A DNA stretch of 64,000 nt from Parvularcula sp. IMCC14364 (GTDB taxonomy: Bacteria; Pseudomonadota; Alphaproteobacteria; Caulobacterales; Parvularculaceae), in assembly GCF_030758415.1 (NCBI RefSeq), contig NZ_CP132334.1, positions 744,001 through 808,000 on the forward strand. The letters run 5' to 3'. A program made the position numbers and the translations under genes. The notes under the pieces were generated by a model. The model was not told the origin of the DNA. It did not search any database and was given only the letters and a program-made list of their open reading frames with translations. This document shows, one piece after another, positions 52,312 to 63,739 of the stretch. Positions within the stretch are counted from its first letter, which is position 1. The number at the start of each line of letters is the position of its first letter.

Positions 52312-53454
52312 TTACGAAGCCTGCTCGCCCGGCACAAGACTGAGTTTATCGGCAATTTGCTGCGACAGGTCCCGGAAGAGGGCAGCATTGGGGTTGTCCG
52401 GATCATAGGCGCCAAGCGGTGTGCCGGAATCCGAGGCTGCCCGGATCAATGGAATGAGCGGTACTTCGCCTAAAAACGGCACGTCAAGTTCTTCTGCTGC
52501 CTTGCGGGCACCGCCTTCGCCAAACAGGGGCAGCCGCTCGCCGTCTTCCTGTTCAAGATAGGCCATATTCTCGATCAATCCGAGGACAGGTGTGTCCATC
52601 TGCCGGAACAGCGCAGCCCCGCGTCGCACATCGGCCAGCGCCATTTCCTGCGGCGTTGAGACAATCACAGCGCCGGAGAGTTGCGTTTTCTGTAACAGGG
52701 TGAGGTGCGCATCACCGGTACCGGGCGGCGTATCAATCAACAGGATATCCAGCTCCCCCCAGTTCACTTCAGTGAAGAGTTGCTGCACTGCCCCCATGAC
52801 CATCGGGCCACGCCAGGCAATCGCTTTTTCCTCAGGGATCAACAACCCGATCGACATCAGCTTTACGCCATAAGCGACCATTGGCTGAATCTGGCCATCT
52901 GCGAAAGAGGCTTTCTGCTTGAGACCAAACAGAACGGGAAGGGAAGGGCCGTAAATATCCGCATCCATCAAGCCGACACGATAGCCCGCCTGCGCAAAGG
53001 CAACTGCCAGGTTGGCGGCAATCGTTGACTTGCCAACGCCGCCCTTGCCGCTGGCCACGGCGACAATCCGGCGAACAAAAGGCATGACGATATTTTCGGA
53101 TACTTTGCTGCCTTCCACGCCAAATGGATTGGCATGGCCGCCGCGCGGGCTATCCGGCGTCACTTTCGCCTTGTGGGCGGTGGCGACAACAATCGCTTTG
53201 GAAATACCGTCAACAGCCTCGGTCCTGTCTTTGATTTCAGCCTGCAGTTTGTCATTCAGCGGGCTGGGACCGCCGGGCAGTTCAACCGTAATCGTCACCT
53301 TGGCGCCATTTTCGCCATCGGCGAAGGAGGCGCTGGTGACAAAGTTTGTTGTCAGAACGTCCTTGCCCGTACGCGGATCAATCACGCTGGAGAGGGCGGC
53401 GCGAAGCGCTGCTTCCACTTCCAGGCCGTTCGGGTTTTTGCTGAACCAGTTCAT
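52312..53454 (-). CDS. mrp: Mrp/NBP35 family P-loop ATPase, cysteine-free
   Basis: This 380-residue protein has an N-terminal MIP18-like (DUF59) domain (LEVEAALRAALSSVIDP) and a deviant Walker A SGKGGVGKSTIA, followed by DADIYGPSLP, as in Mrp/ApbC iron-sulfur carrier proteins. Canonical members carry a CxxC motif near the ENM-x-Y segment that holds the transferred cluster. Here that segment reads ENMAYLEQEDGERLPLFGEGGA, and the whole protein contains no cysteine. The loss of CxxC is seen in other alphaproteobacterial Mrp proteins, as far as I recall. Cluster carriage by this protein is therefore doubtful, and another role of the ATPase is possible. It precedes sspB on the same strand. Confidence 0.9.
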   Translation of the reverse strand: MNWFSKNPNGLEVEAALRAALSSVIDPRTGKDVLTTNFVTSASFADGENGAKVTITVELPGGPSPLNDKLQAEIKDRTEAVDGISKAIVVATAHKAKVTPDSPRGGHANPFGVEGSKVSENIVMPFVRRIVAVASGKGGVGKSTIAANLAVAFAQAGYRVGLMDADIYGPSLPVLFGLKQKASFADGQIQPMVAYGVKLMSIGLLIPEEKAIAWRGPMVMGAVQQLFTEVNWGELDILLIDTPPGTGDAHLTLLQKTQLSGAVIVSTPQEMALADVRRGAALFRQMDTPVLGLIENMAYLEQEDGERLPLFGEGGARKAAEELDVPFLGEVPLIPLIRAASDSGTPLGAYDPDNPNAALFRDLSQQIADKLSLVPGEQAS

Positions 53455-53608
53455 AGAAATCTCGAATTTTTGGGGGAAAGCCTGCTCAAGTCGTTGAAAA
53501 CCAACTAAAATCAGGTCGCAGCATTGCGATTCCGAATTTCAGTGTCATATATAACCGAAACGGGCTAACGGCTAGTCCCTATTCAACTTGAAAGATACAG
53601 GAACTCAT

Positions 53609-54778
53609 ATGCCTTGGACAGACAAGCCTGGCGGGAACGGATCAAATAGTAACGGTTCGGGCAATGGAAATCGTGGGCCCTGGGGCCAGCCTCCACGCGG
53701 TAATGGCGGTGGCAATAACGGCGGTGGCGGTCAGCAGCCTGACCTCGAAGACCTTTTGAAGTCCGGTCGTGAGCGCTTCAAGCGCAGCATGGGCGGTGGT
53801 CAGGGCGGCGGCTCTGGCGGCGGCACGGGACTCGAGGGACTGCCCAAGGGACCGGCAATGCTTCTGATCGTCGGGGCATTTGTCATTCTGTACGGCCTCA
53901 ACGCTTTCTATCGTGTTGAGCCCGGTGAAGTTTCAGTCGTCACCACATTTGGCAAATATTCCGGCGTTGAGGCCAGCGGTATGCGCGTCCATTTCCCGCC
54001 TGTGCAGTCAAAAGAGATCGTGCTGGTTGCCCAGGACAGGTCGATTGATGTTGGCATCAACAGCAGATCCGTTGACGAGAGTGCGATGCTGACCAGTGAC
54101 CTCAATATCGCCAATGTTACGTTGTCCGTGAACTGGAAAATCCAGGAAGGCGTCACCGAGCCGGGTGAAATGCCGGGTGCGGCCAAATATGTTTTCAATG
54201 TCGAAAACCAGGAGCAACTAGTCAAGGCGATTGCCGAAGCCGCTGTTCGAGAAGTTGTCGGCAGCAGCGAGTTTGATCCGCTGGTGACCAATGGCCGTGC
54301 CATCGTGCCAGAGCAGATGCAGGTGATCATGCAGGAAGCGCTCGATAATTATGAGTCGGGTATCGAAATTCTCTCCGTCAACTTCGACAAGGCCGAGCCG
54401 CCCACTGAGGTGATCGAAACCCAGCTTGATGTGATCAACGCCCGCTCTGAAAAAGCGCAGAAAATCAACGTCGCGCAGGCCTATGCGAACCGCGAAGTGC
54501 CGCGTGCCCGCGGTGAAGCGCAAGAGAAAATCTTCCAGGCTCAGGCCTATGAAGCACGCGTTGTGGCAGAATCACGCGGTGCAGCGTCACGGTTTAATGA
54601 TATTTACACCGAGTATGCAAAAGCGCCGGAGGTCACGCGCCAGCGCATGTATCTCGAAACAGTCGAGAGTGTGTTGAGTGACATGAACAAGATTGTCATT
54701 GACGATCAGGCAGGGGGCACGGTTCCGTATCTCTCCCTGAATGAATTGACCCGCAGCAGATCAACAGCGTCGAACTAG
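53609..54778 (+). CDS. hflK: HflK, FtsH-regulating SPFH protein
   Basis: This 389-residue inner-membrane protein forms large cages with HflC around FtsH. It begins with a glycine- and asparagine-rich cytoplasmic tail (about residues 3-90), then one membrane helix (AMLLIVGAFVILYGLNAFY) and the SPFH domain (VEPGEVSVVTTFGKY). The C-terminal helices contain QAYANREVPRARGEA and ESRGAASRFND. The start at 53609 follows ACAGGA. hflC begins nine bases after the stop. Confidence 0.95.
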   Translation: MPWTDKPGGNGSNSNGSGNGNRGPWGQPPRGNGGGNNGGGGQQPDLEDLLKSGRERFKRSMGGGQGGGSGGGTGLEGLPKGPAMLLIVGAFVILYGLNAFYRVEPGEVSVVTTFGKYSGVEASGMRVHFPPVQSKEIVLVAQDRSIDVGINSRSVDESAMLTSDLNIANVTLSVNWKIQEGVTEPGEMPGAAKYVFNVENQEQLVKAIAEAAVREVVGSSEFDPLVTNGRAIVPEQMQVIMQEALDNYESGIEILSVNFDKAEPPTEVIETQLDVINARSEKAQKINVAQAYANREVPRARGEAQEKIFQAQAYEARVVAESRGAASRFNDIYTEYAKAPEVTRQRMYLETVESVLSDMNKIVIDDQAGGTVPYLSLNELTRSRSTASN

Positions 54779-54787
54779 GAAATTAAC

Positions 54788-55684
54788 ATGCCAAATATTA
54801 TGCGTGGTGCAGCTATCATCATTCTGGCAGTCGTCGTTGTTGTCGGCAGTCAGACATTCTTCACAGTCAATGAAAAGCAGCAGGCAATCGTCCTGCAACT
54901 CGGTGATCCGGTTTTCACCGTGACCGAGCCAGGGTTGAAGATGAAGTTCCCCTTCATCAACGATGTTGTTTTTGTCGATAAGCGGAACCTTGAATTCGAC
55001 ATGCCGCAGGCAGTGCCGATTATTGCGTCCAACGAAGAGCGGCTGAATGTTGACGCTTTCATCCGCTACGAGATCACTGATCCGTTGCTGTATTATCAAA
55101 GCTTCCGGCAGGGGTCGGCAAACTTTGACAATATCCGCCGTATCAGTAATCAGCGTCTCTCCCAGCTTTTGACTACGAATATGAGAAACGTGCTGGGCGG
55201 CGTGCGCATAAATGAAATCATTACCACGCGGCGTACGGAGCTGATGCGGGAAATTCAGAGCCGCACGGCACTGCAGGCAAGTCGTTTTGGTGTTGAGATC
55301 ATTGATCTGCGCATCAGACGTGCAGACTTCCCCGACGAAAACGCGGCCCGGGTCTATGACCGGATGAAGTCAGAATATGTCCAGGAAGCCGATCGTCTCC
55401 GCGCGGAAGGTGATGAGGAAGCCAAGATCATCACGTCAGAAGCTGACAAGCAGGTTATTACCATTCTTGCGACCGCTGAGGAAGAAGCACAGAAAATACG
55501 TGGCCGCGCGGACGCCGAGCGGAATGCGATCTTTGCAGATGCGTATAACCGGGACCCGGAATTCTTCGCCTTCTATCGGTCATTGCTCTCTTACGAGACC
55601 GCGCTGAAGGACGATGAAACAACCATCATCCTTTCGCCGGATTCTGACTTCTTCAGGTATTTCAATAACTTGAACGGAAATTGA
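54788..55684 (+). CDS. hflC: HflC, FtsH-regulating SPFH protein
   Basis: This is the 298-residue partner of HflK. It has an N-terminal anchor (GAAIIILAVVVVVGSQTFFTVNEKQQAIVLQLG), then the SPFH domain with PGLKMKFPFI and ADFPDENAARVYDRMKSEYVQEADRLRAEGDEEAKII, a stretch nearly diagnostic for HflC. It is co-transcribed with hflK and lies upstream of the degP-like gene, so the region groups three envelope quality-control functions. Confidence 0.96.
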   Translation: MPNIMRGAAIIILAVVVVVGSQTFFTVNEKQQAIVLQLGDPVFTVTEPGLKMKFPFINDVVFVDKRNLEFDMPQAVPIIASNEERLNVDAFIRYEITDPLLYYQSFRQGSANFDNIRRISNQRLSQLLTTNMRNVLGGVRINEIITTRRTELMREIQSRTALQASRFGVEIIDLRIRRADFPDENAARVYDRMKSEYVQEADRLRAEGDEEAKIITSEADKQVITILATAEEEAQKIRGRADAERNAIFADAYNRDPEFFAFYRSLLSYETALKDDETTIILSPDSDFFRYFNNLNGN

Positions 55685-55835
55685 GACGTATTTTCGTCCC
55701 GGTTTTCATCAAAGGCATGTTACAACAGCGAAAACCGGCAGGTTTTCGCTTGCCCGCCCTTACGGTTGGGCTACGCTATTTATAGTTAATGAGAGCGCCT
55801 GATCCGGGCGATCATAAATTATGAGAGGTATCGGT

Positions 55836-57224
55836 ATGCAGGCTCAGCTGTCACCTTACAAACTTACCCTGTCAGTTCTGGCGGTATTGGCGCTTTGCCT
55901 GGCCCCTGCGACGGCACGGGGCACACCAAACGGTTTTGCTGATCTGGTTGAAGATCTTGCCCCTGCTGTCGTCAGCATTTCCTCGTCACAAAATCTGGGG
56001 TCCAGTTTTGGTGAAAATGAACAGCTGCGTCGCTTTGAGGACAAATTGAACAACCCGGCGGTCTCTCTTGGCTCAGGCTTCATTATCGATTCGAGCGGTA
56101 TTGTCGTCACCAACAATCACGTGATTGAAGGCGCAGACGAAATCAAAGTCACCATGGAAGACGGCACGGAATATGATGCCGATGCCATCGGTATTGATCA
56201 GGAAACTGATCTTGCTGTTTTGCAAATCCGCAATGCTCCGAGGCTGCCTGCCGTCGAATTCGGCGACTCCAGAAAACTGAGAGTTGGGGACTGGGTGCTG
56301 GCGATTGGGGGGCCGTTCGGCCTTGGCGGATCTGTTTCTGCTGGCATCGTCTCTGCCCAGAACCGCGATATCCGCAGTGGCCTTTATGATGATTACATCC
56401 AGACTGATGCTGCCATCAATCGCGGCAATTCCGGGGGGCCGCTGTTCAATACAGACGGCGAGGTTGTCGGTATCAACACAGCGATCTTCTCCCAGACCGG
56501 TGGCTCTGTTGGCGTCGGCTTTGCCGTGCCGTCAGAACTGGCAGAGGGTATTGTTCGCCAACTGAGAGAATTTGGTGAAACCATGCGTGGCTGGCTCGGC
56601 GTCAACCTGGCTGACCTGTCGCCGGAAGAAGCCAGTGATTACGGCCTGGAAGACAATAAAGGCGCCATGGTCATGACAGTGCGCAGCAACAGCCCGGCAT
56701 TGCGGGGCGGAATGCAGTCACAGGACTTTGTCATTCGCTATGACGGCAAGGAGATCGCGGAAGTGCGTGATCTGACACGCGCAGTCGCTGACACGCCTGT
56801 CGGTAAAACGGTAACGATCCGTGTTTTGCGTGAAGGACGCCCTGTCAATCTGCGGGTGACGATTGACCGCCGTGAGACAAACTTTGCCGCACTTGGCTCA
56901 TTTGAATTGATGCAGAGTGATCTGCCAAGTGGTGCGGCTGCAACGTCAGGCATGATCCTGCAACAGCCGACAATGGCAATCCGCGATGCTTTCGGCCTCG
57001 ACAGTAATGTTGAAGGTGTGGTCGTGACTGCTGTTGATCCGGATAGTCCGGCGGCCAGCGTACTGCGTCCGGGCGATGTGATCCTCGAACTTGGCTATCA
57101 GCCGGTGGAGAATCCTGATGATCTTGTCGAGCGCATGGAGAAGCTGCGTAACCTGAATTCAGGCCCGTTGCAGATATTCGTACAGCGCGGCGACATGATG
57201 TTCTATGAACTGATCAGGCCGTAA
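55836..57224 (+). CDS. Do/DegP family periplasmic serine protease
   Basis: This 462-residue HtrA-family protease has a signal peptide (KLTLSVLAVLALCLAPATA). The trypsin-like domain has triad His95 (TNNHVIEGA), Asp125 (DQETDLAVL) and Ser199 (NRGNSGGPL). Two PDZ domains follow (LGVNLADLSPEEA... and GVVVTAVDPDSPAASVLRPGD). It degrades or refolds misfolded periplasmic proteins. The ATG at 55836 is chosen because GAGAGG sits seven bases upstream; an earlier in-frame ATG at 55821 lies on top of that ribosome-binding site. It follows hflC after 151 bp and overlaps the convergent serB by 11 bp. Confidence 0.95.
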   Translation: MQAQLSPYKLTLSVLAVLALCLAPATARGTPNGFADLVEDLAPAVVSISSSQNLGSSFGENEQLRRFEDKLNNPAVSLGSGFIIDSSGIVVTNNHVIEGADEIKVTMEDGTEYDADAIGIDQETDLAVLQIRNAPRLPAVEFGDSRKLRVGDWVLAIGGPFGLGGSVSAGIVSAQNRDIRSGLYDDYIQTDAAINRGNSGGPLFNTDGEVVGINTAIFSQTGGSVGVGFAVPSELAEGIVRQLREFGETMRGWLGVNLADLSPEEASDYGLEDNKGAMVMTVRSNSPALRGGMQSQDFVIRYDGKEIAEVRDLTRAVADTPVGKTVTIRVLREGRPVNLRVTIDRRETNFAALGSFELMQSDLPSGAAATSGMILQQPTMAIRDAFGLDSNVEGVVVTAVDPDSPAASVLRPGDVILELGYQPVENPDDLVERMEKLRNLNSGPLQIFVQRGDMMFYELIRP

Positions 57225-58098
57225 TAAACTCTGCCTTTGGAATGCCCTGCAGATATAGCAGGGCTGTCAGGTCTGCGTGATCAATACGGATGCGCGCAGC
57301 TTCTGCAACTATCGGCTTGGCATGGAAGGCAACGCCCGTGCCTGCTGCCTGCAGCATATCAAGGTCATTGGCACCGTCTCCAACGGCAAGGGCTTCCGCA
57401 GGCGTCAGACCTTCAAGCGTGCAGATATTTTCCAGCGCTTCTTTTTTGGCAGCCCGGCCGAAAATCGGCTCTTCCAGATCGCCAGTGAGCAAACCATCCC
57501 TGATGGTCAGGACGTTGCCCTGATTTTCCAGAAAGCCGACAGCCTGGGCGATCCGGTGGGTAAAATACGTAAAGCCACCTGAAACCAATGCTGTCATTGC
57601 CCCGCGTGCATTCATGGTCCTGACCAGTTCTGTGGCACCACTGGTCAGCGTGATGCGCTGTTCCAGCGTCTCGTCCAGCTTACTTGCTGGCAGTCCGGCG
57701 AGCATTGAGACCCGTTCACGCAAAGCGGCTTCGAAGTCCAGTTCCCCGTGCATGGCGCGCTCGGTGATGGCAGATATTTCTGCCTGTTTACCGGCAAATG
57801 CAGCCAGCTCATCAAGGCATTCCTGCTGAATAATCGTCGAATCCATGTCGGCAATCAGAAGTTTCTTCTCCCGGCCTGCTGCGGCTTGCGCAGCAATATC
57901 TATGGGCAAATTTTCGGTCAGCTCACGGATGGCTTGAAGCGTTTCAGCGCTCAAGGGCTTTGCCGTTTCAACCTCAGCCGCAATCCCTTCTGCCAATACA
58001 CGCAATGCGCCATGCGTGAGTGTGCGGACATCATCAAGAAGCCGGGGCATCAAGGCCGGTGTCGCGGGATGACAGACAAGGGTGAGAATATAGGACAT
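57214..58098 (-). CDS. serB: Phosphoserine phosphatase SerB
   Basis: This HAD-superfamily enzyme dephosphorylates phosphoserine in the last step of serine synthesis. The 294-residue protein has the nucleophile motif ADMDSTIIQQECLDELA near residue 108, the threonine/serine motif TALVSGGFTYF, and the metal motif AVGDGANDLDML. An N-terminal ACT-like regulatory region (about 1-75) precedes the catalytic domain, as in alphaproteobacterial forms. It is divergent from miaA with only 19 bp between start codons, so the promoters must overlap or lie within the genes. Confidence 0.96.
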   Translation of the reverse strand: MSYILTLVCHPATPALMPRLLDDVRTLTHGALRVLAEGIAAEVETAKPLSAETLQAIRELTENLPIDIAAQAAAGREKKLLIADMDSTIIQQECLDELAAFAGKQAEISAITERAMHGELDFEAALRERVSMLAGLPASKLDETLEQRITLTSGATELVRTMNARGAMTALVSGGFTYFTHRIAQAVGFLENQGNVLTIRDGLLTGDLEEPIFGRAAKKEALENICTLEGLTPAEALAVGDGANDLDMLQAAGTGVAFHAKPIVAEAARIRIDHADLTALLYLQGIPKAEFITA

Positions 58099-58117
58099 TT
58101 GTGCTACTCGCCTGAGA

Positions 58118-59047
58118 ATGGAAGAAAATCATCGAACACCAGCTATCCTTATTGCAGGGCCCACTGCCAGCGGCAAGTCTGCTGCCGCGCTGCAGGTCGC
58201 AGAAGCTGTTGACGGCGAGATCATCAATGCGGACGCCATGCAGGTCTATCAGGACTTACGTGTACTGACCGCGCGCCCCGCTCAAGACGAGATGCGCCGT
58301 GTGCCGCATCATCTTTACGGCAAGATGGATGGCGCGGAGAAATGTTCCGCCGGTGTCTGGGCGCGGCAGGCAGCAGCGATCATTGAAGAAGTACGTGCCC
58401 GGGGGCGGCATCCGGTCATCGTTGGGGGCACGGGGCTATACTTCAAAGCGCTAGATGAAGGGCTATCGCCGATCCCGGACGTGCCGGCGTCTGTGCGTGA
58501 GGCGGCGCAGGAGCTTTATGATGACATTGGCCCGGACGCTTTCCGGCAGAAAGTCATCGCCGTTGATCCGCTGATGGCGCGCTTGCCAGCAGCGGATCGT
58601 CAGCGGCTGGTGCGTGCCTGGGAAGTGTTCGCCCATACCGCACTTCCCCTGTCAGAGTTTCAGGCCCTGCCCAAACGCCCCCTGATAGAGGGGCCGATTT
58701 TGAAAGCCATTATCAATCCCCCCCGTGAAACGCTGTATGCGCATTGCGATACTCGCTTCGATCACATGATTGCCGCCGGGGCGGTGCGCGAAGTGGAGGC
58801 GCTGCTGGCAAGACAGCTGCCAGCATCCCTGCCAGTCATGAAGTCCCTCGGTGTGCCGGAGCTGGCGTCATATCTTGCCGGTGATGCTGATCTTGAGGGA
58901 GCAACCGAGCTGGCAAAGCGCCATACACGCCGTTTTGCCAAGCGCCAGATGACCTGGTTCAACGGCCAGACTGCCGACTGGCCGCGTTTCGCAGATGCGA
59001 AAGAAGCTGTTGCATTTCTGGTTGAAAATTGCTCAATCACCGGCTGA
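58118..59047 (+). CDS. miaA: tRNA dimethylallyltransferase MiaA
   Basis: MiaA adds a dimethylallyl group to A37 of tRNAs reading UNN codons. The 309-residue product has the P-loop AGPTASGKSAAAL near the N-terminus, the INADAMQVYQDLRVLTARP substrate motif, VGGTGLYFKALDEGLSPIP, and the C-terminal KRHTRRFAKRQMTWF segment. It starts 19 bp from the divergent serB and is followed by ilvC after 52 bp. Confidence 0.96.
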   Translation: MEENHRTPAILIAGPTASGKSAAALQVAEAVDGEIINADAMQVYQDLRVLTARPAQDEMRRVPHHLYGKMDGAEKCSAGVWARQAAAIIEEVRARGRHPVIVGGTGLYFKALDEGLSPIPDVPASVREAAQELYDDIGPDAFRQKVIAVDPLMARLPAADRQRLVRAWEVFAHTALPLSEFQALPKRPLIEGPILKAIINPPRETLYAHCDTRFDHMIAAGAVREVEALLARQLPASLPVMKSLGVPELASYLAGDADLEGATELAKRHTRRFAKRQMTWFNGQTADWPRFADAKEAVAFLVENCSITG

Positions 59048-59090
59048 CGAAAAAGAAACCTCCAAGATGTGGCCTCACGGGTGCCTGTAA

Positions 59091-61293
<2,203 letters not shown>

Positions 61294-61500
61294 GAAAATG
61301 GTCCTTGCTGCTGGTCTGCTTTTTTTGCCGACACTTCGTTCAGCGGGCCATGATTTTGGGGCAGGGGACCCCCGGGCAGGACGAGAGGCGCGCATCCGCT
61401 TTCATCAGGGACCAGAGAAAGCGGCTGTGGGACAGGCGGTATCCAGGCAGGGACGAAATCTGGCCTTGCTGGATTGTCACAGGCGATCAACTCCCGCTTA

Positions 61501-62391
61501 ATGGTGCTCATGCAGCAATCTGAAGAAAATAATCCAGCCATAAGTGCGCTTGAACACGCCCAGCGACGGGAACTTTCCGCCGGTCTGGCAGCGATCCTGA
61601 CGCTCGGCATATTCCTGACCGTTACAACCATCGTGGAGGTTCTTTCCCATATCTCAGAAGCGGAGCGTGTCGGGAAAATGCCCATCTGGGGGCAGGTTCT
61701 GACCGGTGAAGTGACCAGCAGGGTGGTCATTCTGCTGCTGTTATTCGGGCTGTTGATATTGATGATCCGGACGCCACTCAATCTGGATAACTGGCGTCGG
61801 CGCCTGCCCGTTTATCTCCTCGCCATGATTGCATTCTCCGTGCTCCATGTGGTGCTGATGGTCCTGTTACGCAAAATCTGCTGGCCGGTTTTTATTGGCG
61901 CAGCCTATGATTTCGTCCCATCCGGCAGCAGCCTGCTCGGTGAGTTTGTTTATGAGTTCAGAAAGGATGTGGTCAGTTTCTGGACAGCGTTCGCAGTTAT
62001 CGGATTATTCCAGCACAATGCCACTTTGCAGCAGGAACTCGCCGGTGCCCGGCAGGAGGCCCGGCAGTTCAGCCGGTTGACGCTCAAATGTGGCGGGCGC
62101 AGCATTTTTCTGGATGCCCATCAGATTGAATGGGCCAAAGCTGCCGGGAATTATGTAGAGCTCTTTTCGCAGGGCAAAACACATCTTGCCCGCATGACAC
62201 TGACAGCGCTTGAAGACCAGCTTGTGGCTGCTGGCGCGGATACAGTAAGGGTGCACCGCTCATGGCTGGTCAACCGCAAGGCCATAGAACAGATCAGGCC
62301 CGCAGCAGCAGGTGACCAGCAACTGCTTCTCACGTCAGAAATGCAGGTGCCGGTCAGTCGCCGTTATCGTGATCGGTTGTCTCTGGACTGA
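61501..62391 (+). CDS. Membrane-anchored LytTR family transcriptional regulator
   Basis: This 296-residue protein has four predicted transmembrane helices (about residues 30-185) and a C-terminal LytTR DNA-binding domain (about 200-296): IEWAKAAGNYVELFSQGKTHLARMTLTALEDQL and VHRSWLVNRKAIEQI. No receiver domain is present, so the membrane part itself is probably the sensor. The start could be 61501 or 61510; neither has a good Shine-Dalgarno sequence. It is divergent from the acyltransferase gene, the likely target by position. I see no certain LytTR direct-repeat site in the 207 bp between them. Confidence 0.85.
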   Translation: MVLMQQSEENNPAISALEHAQRRELSAGLAAILTLGIFLTVTTIVEVLSHISEAERVGKMPIWGQVLTGEVTSRVVILLLLFGLLILMIRTPLNLDNWRRRLPVYLLAMIAFSVLHVVLMVLLRKICWPVFIGAAYDFVPSGSSLLGEFVYEFRKDVVSFWTAFAVIGLFQHNATLQQELAGARQEARQFSRLTLKCGGRSIFLDAHQIEWAKAAGNYVELFSQGKTHLARMTLTALEDQLVAAGADTVRVHRSWLVNRKAIEQIRPAAAGDQQLLLTSEMQVPVSRRYRDRLSLD

Positions 62392-63057
62392 TCAGTCGTG
62401 ATATTCGCCTTCCGGCGGCTGTGCCAGACGATAGTCGAGATAGCTTTCGGCGGTTTTCATATATTCGTCCGCATGGCTTTCAAAGAAATGGTCTGCGCCC
62501 GGCACCATGGCGAAATCGACCTTCCGGCCTTTCTGGGTGCGGGTTTTTTCAACCATGTCCTTGGTTTCTTCCCATGGACAAATCTTGTCATTTTCACCGT
62601 GAATGACGATGCCCGATGACGGGCAGGGCGCAAGGAAGGTGAAATCATACAGATTTGCCGAGGCTGATGCGGAGAGAAAACCGACAATCTCCGGCCTGCG
62701 CATCAGAAGTTGCATTCCGATCCAGGCGCCAAAAGAGAACCCGGCAACCCAGACAAACGGGGCATTAGGGTTGAGCGACTGCAGATAGTCCAGCGCGGTT
62801 GCCGCGTCGGAAAGTTCTCCCTGGCCCTGGTCATATTCACCCTGGCTCTTGTTTACGCCACGAAAATTAAAGCGCAGCACGGCAAAATCCCGCCGCGCGA
62901 ACATGTGATACATCTCGTAGCAGATCTTGTTGTTCATGGTCCCGCCAAACTGCGGGTGTGGGTGCAGGATCAGCGCGATCGGCGCGGCCTCGCTGCGGGA
63001 TTTTTGGTAACGACCTTCGAGACGGCCTTCCGGGCCGGCAAAAATGACTTCAGGCAT
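62392..63057 (-). CDS. Alpha/beta hydrolase
   Basis: This 221-residue alpha/beta hydrolase has the nucleophile elbow GFSFGAW, the oxyanion strand LILHPHPQFGGTMNN, the acid region IHGENDKICPW and the catalytic histidine in PGADHFFE. This layout is that of a conserved single-domain group common in proteobacteria, with unknown substrate. No signal peptide is present. The gene's start lies about 210 bp from the divergent iscR-like gene. It converges on the LytTR regulator with no gap between stops. Confidence 0.85.
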   Translation of the reverse strand: MPEVIFAGPEGRLEGRYQKSRSEAAPIALILHPHPQFGGTMNNKICYEMYHMFARRDFAVLRFNFRGVNKSQGEYDQGQGELSDAATALDYLQSLNPNAPFVWVAGFSFGAWIGMQLLMRRPEIVGFLSASASANLYDFTFLAPCPSSGIVIHGENDKICPWEETKDMVEKTRTQKGRKVDFAMVPGADHFFESHADEYMKTAESYLDYRLAQPPEGEYHD

Positions 63058-63163
63058 GAATGACCTTATGGGTTCGTCGGGGCGGGAATGTTATCCCGAG
63101 TGACCAACTCGGATTTTATATAAAGAATACTGAGATTCATTGATTTTCAGCCGCCCTGAAATG

Positions 63164-63182
63164 TTGACTAATTTGGTCGGGT
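63164..63182 (+). promoter_or_regulatory. Candidate promoter/operator of the iscR-like gene
   Basis: TTGACTAATTTGGTCGGGT about 85 bases before the iscR-like start contains a good -35 hexamer (TTGACT) with an adjoining conserved-looking GGTCGGG. I recall a similar FeS-regulator motif ahead of suf/isc operons in alphaproteobacteria, so this could be the autoregulatory site. The -10 region downstream is weak. Confidence 0.35.
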
Positions 63183-63268
63183 TTCTTACGTCTTGTCACG
63201 AAAGAAGCCGTTGAACGTGTGGCTATAGCACGTTTTTGGCCAAAAGCCAGAAAAGAGCAATAGAATCA

Positions 63269-63739
63269 ATGAAGCTGACCGCCAGAGCACGATATGCTGT
63301 CACCGCCATGGCTGACCTGGCTGCAGTAGCCGGGAATGATCCCGTGTCACTGTCCGAAGTATCCGAGCGCCAGAAAATTTCTGTCGCCTTTCTGGAGCAG
63401 TTGTTCAGAAAACTAAAAGCCGCCGATCTGGTGGCAAGCCAGCGCGGTGCATCCGGCGGATATATGCTGGCACAGACACCGGACAACATCCGCATTTCTG
63501 ATATTGTCAGGGCGGTTGATGAGCCTATTCGCACAACGGCCTGTCTGCCGGGGGAGGCTATCGGGTGCCGTGGCACATCCGTGCGCTGTCTGACTCATGA
63601 CCTATGGGATGAATTGGGGCGGCATATCGATGTCTTTCTGGGCTCGATCACGCTGGCAGACGTAACCGCCAAGCGCGTTCTTGGTCGTGCAATGATCAAC
63701 CCGCTGGATGATGCTGACCCGGCACGGGAAGTATCCTGA
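63269..63739 (+). CDS. iscR: Rrf2 family iron-sulfur regulator (IscR-like)
   Basis: This 156-residue winged-helix regulator of the Rrf2 family begins MKLTARARYAVTAMADLA. Three cysteines in TACLPGEAIGCRGTSVRCLTHDLW would ligate a [2Fe-2S] cluster, with the RCLTHDLW context matching IscR. Cysteine spacing is C-x7-C-x6-C, wider than the x5/x5 of E. coli. It likely senses cluster supply and represses the isc/suf operon that begins directly behind it: its stop overlaps the ATG of the cysteine desulfurase gene (TGATG). Confidence 0.9.
   Translation: MKLTARARYAVTAMADLAAVAGNDPVSLSEVSERQKISVAFLEQLFRKLKAADLVASQRGASGGYMLAQTPDNIRISDIVRAVDEPIRTTACLPGEAIGCRGTSVRCLTHDLWDELGRHIDVFLGSITLADVTAKRVLGRAMINPLDDADPAREVS

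Noticed and set aside
53595-53625. Glycine/asparagine-rich start of hflK as a repeat element
   Set aside because: Low-complexity glycine-rich N-termini are normal for HflK; no nucleotide repeat unit of interest.
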